NCBI RefSeq assembly: GCF_036669915.1
Contig: NC_089315.1
Location: 5,975,791 to 6,039,790, forward strand
Length of the DNA stretch: 64,000 nucleotides
Direction: 5' to 3'
From: Pocillopora verrucosa
Taxonomy: Eukaryota; Cnidaria; Anthozoa; Scleractinia; Pocilloporidae
Part shown: in pieces, positions 58,717 to 64,000 of the stretch
How the letters are laid out: the number at the start of each line of letters is the position of its first letter
How positions within the stretch are numbered: position 1 is the stretch's first letter
Notes under the pieces: model-generated
What the model was told of the DNA's origin: nothing
Seen by the model: the letters and a program-made list of their open reading frames with translations, nothing else
Databases searched by the model: none
Position numbers and translations under genes: made by a program

Positions 58717-60083
58717 GGGAAGGTACGTTTTTTATTTGGGGGGGGGGGTGGGTCGGGTTATTTTAGCAATTTTTTTTTGCGAAAAAAGTCGTGGCCCTCC
58801 TACTTCCCAGAATAGATTAACGCATGACCCTTCACAAATACCTACACAAAACATCTGACCCTTCCCCTACCTCCTCCAAGACAAAAATAATCGGAAGTGA
58901 AAATAACTAACCGGAAGTGTTACTCACATAACGGCGTCTGCATAGACTTTCTGAAGAGGAAGTTAAGTCTCTTTCAACGTAAGAGTTAGATGCACACAAC
59001 AGTAAAGTCATGAATGTGTGAGCTGTTGCTGAGGAGGTGTGTCTTCGAATTGACGACTCCTCAGCGCCACGGCATTTGTGGTCGACCGACAAGAAATTCA
59101 ATTTTTCTACAACCGTGGGTACTTGAAAGAGTATCTTGGAGTCACCAACAATCAAAAGAGATCTTTTTCGAGGCATGGGTATTTTTCCAAGCTAGAACAA
59201 TTTGAGACCCTCCATTTTGAGAGAGGAGAGCTTTATATGGAGTATAGGCGCATGTCGTTTCAAGAGCGAAATGACCAACTATGTAAATTTTGCGAGAAGG
59301 ATGTGACTACCAGCGCGACACTTCCAACTCGACGATCATATCCCGACTATGGCAAGCTACTTAACATCGACTGAGTTAGACCTTACAACTCCGATAAGCT
59401 GTCGTCCTTGAGGGTGGACGAGCTATCCTTGTAGTTTTCCCATCAAAAGATCACCTTCAAAGGAAAGAAAGCTGAAAAGGTCGCAATGATTAAAGCGCAC
59501 ATTGGCAGCTTGCTGTACGATTCGATGGAGTGTCAACAACCTCGGCAGCCCTCACTAAGAAATATGCAGCAACAAGTGACCTCATCACTTTCCGAGGTTG
59601 AAACTGACTCGCAAGGTGATGTAATAGATCGAGTTGTCGGTTCAAGCCCAAGTACCTTAAGTGACGAATCGTCACCGGAGACTGAATTTATACCAGAACC
59701 CCGCGTGGAAACATTACCGCCGTCAAAATATGGACGAAAGCGGGCACGGGTCGAGAGAGGCGATTATGATAGTTGGGAGAAGACAGTTTTTTTGATATAA
59801 TATTTCGACACCTGTAAATAATTTAGATTAATCTTGACTGGTAGCTTTGCTTGTATATACAAGTTTAAGGTTTCTATACACTTCGCGTGTTTGTTAACAA
59901 AGAAGAGTCAACTAAGCGACATGGATAAATTTTTTTCCTTCCCAAGAAAAACTGTGACCCTTCCCCGGTTGCGAATAAAACAGGTTTGAGCCTCCCAATT
60001 TGTAAAAAATTGACTAATGACCCTCCCCTCCGAAGCCCCGGCCCACCTCCCCCCCCCCCCCCCAATAAAAAACGTACCTTCCC
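58717..60083. mobile_element. 1.37-kb TIR element with TTA duplication
   Basis: Inverted ends GGGAAGGTACGTTTTTTATT followed by a G run at 58717, and the complement ending at 60083. TTA lies at 58714-58716 and 60084-60086. A three-base TTA duplication suggests the PIF/Harbinger superfamily. The interior contains a decayed ORF (59078-59800). Confidence 0.7.
59078..59800 (+). pseudogene. decayed ORF with a SAP-like motif inside the TIR element
   Basis: One frame runs from 59078 to 59800 with stops at 59372-59374 (TGA) and 59432-59434 (TAG). Around the second stop the reading is SSLRVDELSL, stop, FSHQKITFKGKKAEKVAMI, which has the spacing of a SAP DNA-binding motif. The C-terminus is Ser/Pro/Glu-rich with a basic KYGRKRARVERG. 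The element's TIRs enclose it, so it may be an accessory DNA-binding protein of the transposon. Confidence 0.4.
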
Positions 60084-60120
60084 TTACAATCTCACGATCC
60101 AATGGAATGCTACATTTGTT

Positions 60121-60590
60121 CTAATAGACATCAATAAACTTATTCTCCTTGTCAGCTCCTGATTTCTTCTCATCTTCAGCATTGCATCTGATCTTCGAAA
60201 GATTATCAGACTGAATACCTTCTCTGAACATGCTCGTCCTCTCATTCTCAGTCAAGAAGAGGTCCTCACAGAGCTTGAATAGATCATAACCATCAGTGTC
60301 CTGCGCGATTTCTCCTGCAAATTTCACAGTCAGCCTGTCAACAAGAGCTCTTGCGACATTGTTCACGATATAATCGTTTGCGTGACCACTAACTGCCAAG
60401 TCAAAGATGAGTGAAAGAGATCCTGGCACAAGGACAACTCCGTCATCAAGCTTTGGAACTGGGACCCTAAGGACTTCACTTGGGGATGCCCTATTAGGGT
60501 GAAATGTTACGCTGGGAATTGCGCGGTCAGCCCTGAGAGCGTTTGACGTCTTTTTTTCATAATTTGGGGTTTTTTTTTTTTTTTTTTAAC
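60121..60590 (-). pseudogene. fragment of a conserved protein of unknown function
   Basis: The frame is open from an A-rich tract at about 60590 to the stop at 60121. It includes RAIPSVTFHPNRASPSEVL, VPVPKLDDG, LSLIFDLAVSGHAND, NNVARALVDRL and GYDLFKLCEDLFLTENER. There is no upstream ATG in frame, so it is a 5'-truncated piece or an exon. The style (long conserved text next to a transposon) suggests a mobile-element or viral-type structural protein, but I cannot name the family. Confidence 0.35.
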
Positions 60591-62573
60591 TGACTTCCAT
60601 CTTGAAAAAAAATTGATATTTTATTTAAAATGGCTGATTTTGGGAGATACTGATCGTCTTTTGGAACACAGTGACGCTGATGATGAAGATGAAGGAAATA
60701 CATCAACACCTTTTCAGCCAGATTACGATTCAACTCACATTAAGCAAGAAACAATAAAGTTCCACAAACAAACATGTGAGAAATAGTGGCAATTATGAAT
60801 TTAAAAGAGTTTCGTAAAATAAATACCTGCTTTAGAATTTATTTATTTTGAACGAGTGCGTGACACGATATCGGCAGAGAGCGAGACCGCGTGAGAACTC
60901 GTAGGAATGGAGGTGCCTCGTGACAAAAGTCACGCACTTTCTGTTTCAAGCCTGCATAGAGTTATGGGCAAGGGGACTCCCCCTTTCGTTTTCACAACGC
61001 GCAACTGAGATTCTTCGTTCTCTAGCAAAGGTTTCGACTCTCTCTTCGTATTTTCTCAGTCTTAGTGACTTTTTGTGAGACATTCCTATGGTGGATTGAG
61101 GAAGCAAGGTCGTAAAGCAGTCAAACGTGCCTTCCATTTCCGCGACAGAGGTTAGAACGCATGGTTGTTTCAGATTTTTGAATGTAAGGTAAATACTTTT
61201 ATTTCGCGTTTCTCAGTCAACATTTTCTCCTTCAAATGCTCTTAATCTGTCCTAATTTTCTCTGATTTCCGGCGACGAAAGACGTTCCTGCTGTTGACTG
61301 ACGAGGATTGCCAACTTTTATTTGATTCTGGCGTGTATTAATTGTATTGACGCTTAGTGTGTTACTTGTAAGCTAATTGAGCTGGGCTTACACGAACATG
61401 TTACAACTGTCGAATTCACAAAAATTCTCGGCCAATACCTGACATTTACCTCAAAAAATAATCGATTTGGGAGAGTTACAAGGAATCTCCAAATTACCCA
61501 TTCGATTTAATGCAAGCGCTGATGATCGAAACACTTTCAGTTTCGTTTGCGTGTCATGTGCATGTGGAGCATGCACACGAAAGTGTTTTGCGCTTAAGCT
61601 TTCATGTCTGGATTATGTGTTTAACTCAAATTGCTCCCGTATTTGAGATGCATTTAATCAAAAAAGCGATAAACATCTCCAGCGTATTTCATGTGTTTAT
61701 GTTCATTATTTTATATTTTGAAAGTAATTTTTTCTTTTTGATAGACTGCTTAGATTGTCTTTCCAAACTGTACTGTTATACTGATTTCCTTGTTAAATAT
61801 TGAGACAAGTTGATTTTCTTCAAATGTCAGCTGGTGATTAAATGGAAGCGTCCTTTCAATTAACTGAATTCCAGTTTTAGGAATCCAATTTATCAACTGA
61901 TAATGATTGATCGGTATTTGAGTAAAGTTTTACCTTTTGTCCTCTTTTAATCAATATATGATCAATCAATGATCACATTAAAACTGGTTAAGTTCTGCAT
62001 GTGGCTGCACGCATCCAAGTATATGTCTGGTGATAATTTATGTTACACAAGGCAAAGTAGGTTTGAAGTAAATAGAAAGTTCTCATTGGTTTTTACTTGG
62101 TCAGGATTTTGCCATACACAGCATCCTCGCACCGTACAGACAATCACAAAACATGTAAATTCAAAGAAAACTATAGTTTAGTCCAAGTGACATTAGTGCA
62201 TGAAAATTACCTTGCTTTCTTGAGCTGTACTGGGGAATATTGGCACTATGCCATTTCTTTACTGCTGCAATCTTGGGCCAATATTCCCCAGTAAAGCCCT
62301 GGTGCTTAACTGGGTAGTTAGAAGTTAGAAATGGCTTTTGTAAAAATAATTTACACTGTACATGTATCTCTGGCTATTTTGAATTCCACCACAATTGATT
62401 TCCTTGTTGCTCTTTATTGAATTTATTTGTACATGAAGACAGCTAACAAGGATTATTTGATATTTTAAAAACAAGCCATCTTGATTATTAGGAGAATTAA
62501 AGTTAGCATCAAAGACAAATCAATTTTGTGCACAAAAAAAACGTAAATATGAAATGAATACAAAACAATTTGC

Positions 62574-62576
<3 letters not shown>
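60591..62576. other. spacer with hairpins
   Basis: Contains the partner segment of the 57.5-kb duplication (61078-61335), a short inverted repeat agtgcgtgac/gtcacgcact near 60855 and 60935, and a 17-bp-arm hairpin at 62228-62293. No gene is supported. Confidence 0.4.
62228..62293. repeat. perfect 17-bp inverted repeat
   Basis: tactggggaatattggc at 62228-62244 and its exact complement at 62277-62293, with a 32-base loop. Probably a small foldback transposon end. Confidence 0.8.

Positions 62577-62625
<49 letters not shown>
62577..62625. repeat. (TA)n microsatellite
   Basis: About 24 uninterrupted AT units directly abutting the hammerhead-bearing unit. Confidence 0.95.
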
Positions 62626-62626
<1 letters not shown>

Positions 62627-62887
62627 CTAACTGCAGACAGTACTGTTTCGGCCTTCTGGGCCTCATCAGTGCAGTGCTGATGCTAGGATGGAGGAAAGAC
62701 TATATAGCCACCTCAAGTGATCTCACATATGTGGGATCATCTAAGCCATGCCAGAGTGCTCAAACTAGAAGAACTAGTGAGCATGCATAATGCTAGCAGC
62801 AATGACTCATCCTAGTAGAGTGCTCAATTTGGACATGAAAGCAAAGCTTTGTATGCCAAAGAGCTATATCTAACTGCAGACAGTACT
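62627..62887 (-). mobile_element. 243-bp hammerhead-bearing unit (retrozyme or Penelope terminal repeat)
   Basis: The 18-base word ctaactgcagacagtact occurs at 62627 and again at 62870, giving a 243-bp period. The word is the cleavage-site side of a hammerhead ribozyme (62631-62674). The piece thus looks like one full monomer plus the start of a second, cut by the LINE poly(A) tail at 62888. There is no coding sequence. Retrozymes and Penelope-like elements with hammerheads are known from metazoans, including corals. An alternative is that the 18-base repeat is only a target duplication. Confidence 0.65.
62631..62674 (-). ncRNA. type I hammerhead self-cleaving ribozyme
   Basis: On the minus strand, CTGCA (stem I) is followed by CUGAUGA (62669-62663), stem II GGCC/GGCC with loop CAGAA, GAAA (62649-62646), a minimal stem III CAG-UA-CUG, then UC at the cleavage site (62637-62636) and TGCAG (62635-62631), which closes stem I with CTGCA. 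All core nucleotides match the consensus CUGANGA...GAAA...UH. The very short stem III is what is seen in Penelope and retrozyme hammerheads, which often act as dimers. Confidence 0.8.
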
Positions 62888-63042
62888 TTTTTTTTTTTTT
62901 TAAATATAAAAGCCTGGAGACCAGGCAGTTTTATTTCGTCAATGATATCTATTTACAATTCTAATTGATTAAAGTATTCGAATTCAATTATGAGTTATTT
63001 AGGTAATTACAGGTCTCAATTAACTAATGATATTTTCTCTCA

Positions 63043-63219
63043 CAGGCGGCACGAACAGCGCACGGGCTATAACAGCCCGGAGTAAGCGCCCACCTGTAAG
63101 AGGTAACAAAGTTCTATTTAAAAGTTTTCTATTTACTATTTACAAAGAGATATTTCAGACCATGTGGGGCGCAAACAGCGCGCGGGCCTGTAGCCCGGAG
63201 TAAGCACCCCTCATGGGCG
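63043..63219 (-). repeat. duplicated hairpin segment in the LINE 3' UTR
   Basis: Two units about 120 bases apart share aacagcgc.cgggc and agcccggagtaagc. Each can fold with an inner GGGC/GCCC stem and an outer stem (acaggcgg/cccacctgt in one, catgtgggg/cccctcatg in the other). Confidence 0.7.
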
Positions 63220-63250
63220 AGATTTAACAAGTTTTATTATATACAAAGGT

Positions 63251-64000
63251 TCAGGGGGGAGCAAGAGAGGGGAAGAAGATGGGCTTACCAGCGTCGACCG
63301 AACAAAGTACGTTTTTAAAAGACCAAAAATTCCTTAAGGTATCAGTGTCGTTACTAAGAATTCTGAGCTGGAAATCTTTCTTAATTAAGTCTATAATCGC
63401 GTTGGAGCTCAAAAGAGAACCTTCGAAGGTAGCTTTATTTCTGGCAAGCCAACACCAATATATGATGGTTGCCTTGAGAAAGTTAGATAAGGATATAGCG
63501 GTGGTAGATTTGTCTAAGGAAAAAGGGTAGTAGACAGATGTAGGGGAGATAGAGAAGGGGGAGTCGAGTAGAGCACGGAAAAGGGGGGAGAAGTGGTCCC
63601 AGACTTTCACAACTCTGGGACATCCCAAGAAGCAGTGTTCAATAGTTTCCGTTTTTCCGCAGATCGGGCATTTGTCACTATTGATGTATCCCCAAGACTT
63701 AAGGAGATATCTTACGCGGATCATTCTATGGATCAATAGCCAAATTAGATCGTTCTTCTTGTTTTCAATTAGCTTTAGGCGAGACTTGCGCCACACCCAG
63801 GCCCAACGATTGATGGGGCGGTCCATAGCAGACGCCCAAAAACCGGAGCACCGGGGTGCAACGCAGACGGGGTCAAGCAACAAAAGATATAAATTCTTAC
63901 CGGTGAGTAAATCAGGTAAGGCACCAGTTTTCTGATGCAAGGTACGGAGATTATCTAGACAAAGGCGGTAGTAATTGGAAGGAAGGAAGGAAGAGGGAGC
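63251..64000 (-). CDS. C-terminal part of LINE ORF2 with zf-RVT zinc motif (partial)
   Basis: The frame is open from the window edge to the stop at 63251 (249 codons visible; the start is outside). The region after the reverse transcriptase shows LLIHRMIRVRYLLKSWG and the zinc-binding motif CPICGKTETIEHCFLGC followed by WDHFSPLF, as in the zf-RVT domain of L1/Tx1-type LINEs and plant-like non-LTR elements. No stop or frameshift is present in this part, so the copy is young. The product would act in target-primed reverse transcription of its own RNA. Confidence 0.8.
   Translation of the reverse strand, partial: APSSFLPSNYYRLCLDNLRTLHQKTGALPDLLTGKNLYLLLLDPVCVAPRCSGFWASAMDRPINRWAWVWRKSRLKLIENKKNDLIWLLIHRMIRVRYLLKSWGYINSDKCPICGKTETIEHCFLGCPRVVKVWDHFSPLFRALLDSPFSISPTSVYYPFSLDKSTTAISLSNFLKATIIYWCWLARNKATFEGSLLSSNAIIDLIKKDFQLRILSNDTDTLRNFWSFKNVLCSVDAGKPIFFPSLAPP

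Larger units (their letters stand above)
62888..64000 (-). mobile_element. 3' end of a LINE (L1/Tx1-like), truncated by the window
   Basis: A poly(A) tail lies at about 62888-62901 on the minus strand, then a 3' UTR up to 63250, then the ORF C-terminus. The insertion cut the hammerhead unit. The 5' part lies beyond the window. The 3' UTR carries two copies of a structured segment (63043-63097 and 63162-63219). Confidence 0.75.

Noticed and set aside
62554-62790. 78-codon ORF beginning in the (TA)n tract
   Set aside because: It reads Tyr-Ile repeats, then runs antisense through the ribozyme unit. No coding character.
1-64000. CRISPR arrays, bacterial operons or Shine-Dalgarno sites
   Set aside because: The sequence is eukaryotic. 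The tandem repeats present are minisatellites without spacers.

Overview
The window is eukaryotic and animal. It has multi-exon genes with GT-AG introns, an AT-rich background, many short DNA-transposon derivatives, a LINE 3' end and a tRNA-derived SINE. The NB-ARC/TPR immune-receptor genes with an N-terminal death effector domain (DED), together with the transposon mix, point to a cnidarian, most likely a stony coral. The organism is an inference; no marker gene fixes the species.

From 1 to about 36.8 kb, on the minus strand, lies a cluster of four NLR-type genes: DED, NB-ARC, TPR. Copies 1-3 (1204-5754, 10443-17268, 19020-28569) are tandem duplicates that share exon phases, introns, 5' flanks and 3' flanks. 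Copy 1 is open throughout with a consistent four-exon model (830 aa). Copy 2 has two single-base frameshifts. Copy 3 keeps intact NB-ARC and TPR exons, but its DED exon is cut by a MULE-transposase fragment and its first intron has grown with a 3.6-kb terminal-inverted-repeat (TIR) element carrying a 78-bp minisatellite. Copy 4 (31609-36760) is a divergent paralogue with a different intron layout, an in-frame stop in the DED and a one-base deletion after the P-loop. The cluster looks like birth-and-death evolution of innate immune receptors.

From about 39.1 to 49.7 kb, on the plus strand, is an RCC1-repeat (beta-propeller) gene with a long, acidic, then proline-rich C-terminus. Its large intron holds a 3.4-kb TIR element packed with GATC-rich arrays: a 155-bp tandem array and an inverted 31-bp array. 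Other introns hold TTAA-flanked MITEs and a SINE.

From 49.7 to 64 kb the sequence is gene-poor. It contains a foldback MITE, a Crypton/KIAA1958-like fragment, a 50-bp minisatellite, an unrecognised 309-aa membrane-protein ORF, a 1.37-kb TIR element with a decayed SAP-like ORF, a fragment of an unrecognised conserved protein and the 3' end of a LINE that runs off the window. Just before the LINE tail, on the minus strand, is a 243-bp unit whose end folds as a complete type I hammerhead ribozyme. It looks like a retrozyme or Penelope-type terminal repeat and is the most unusual object in the window.
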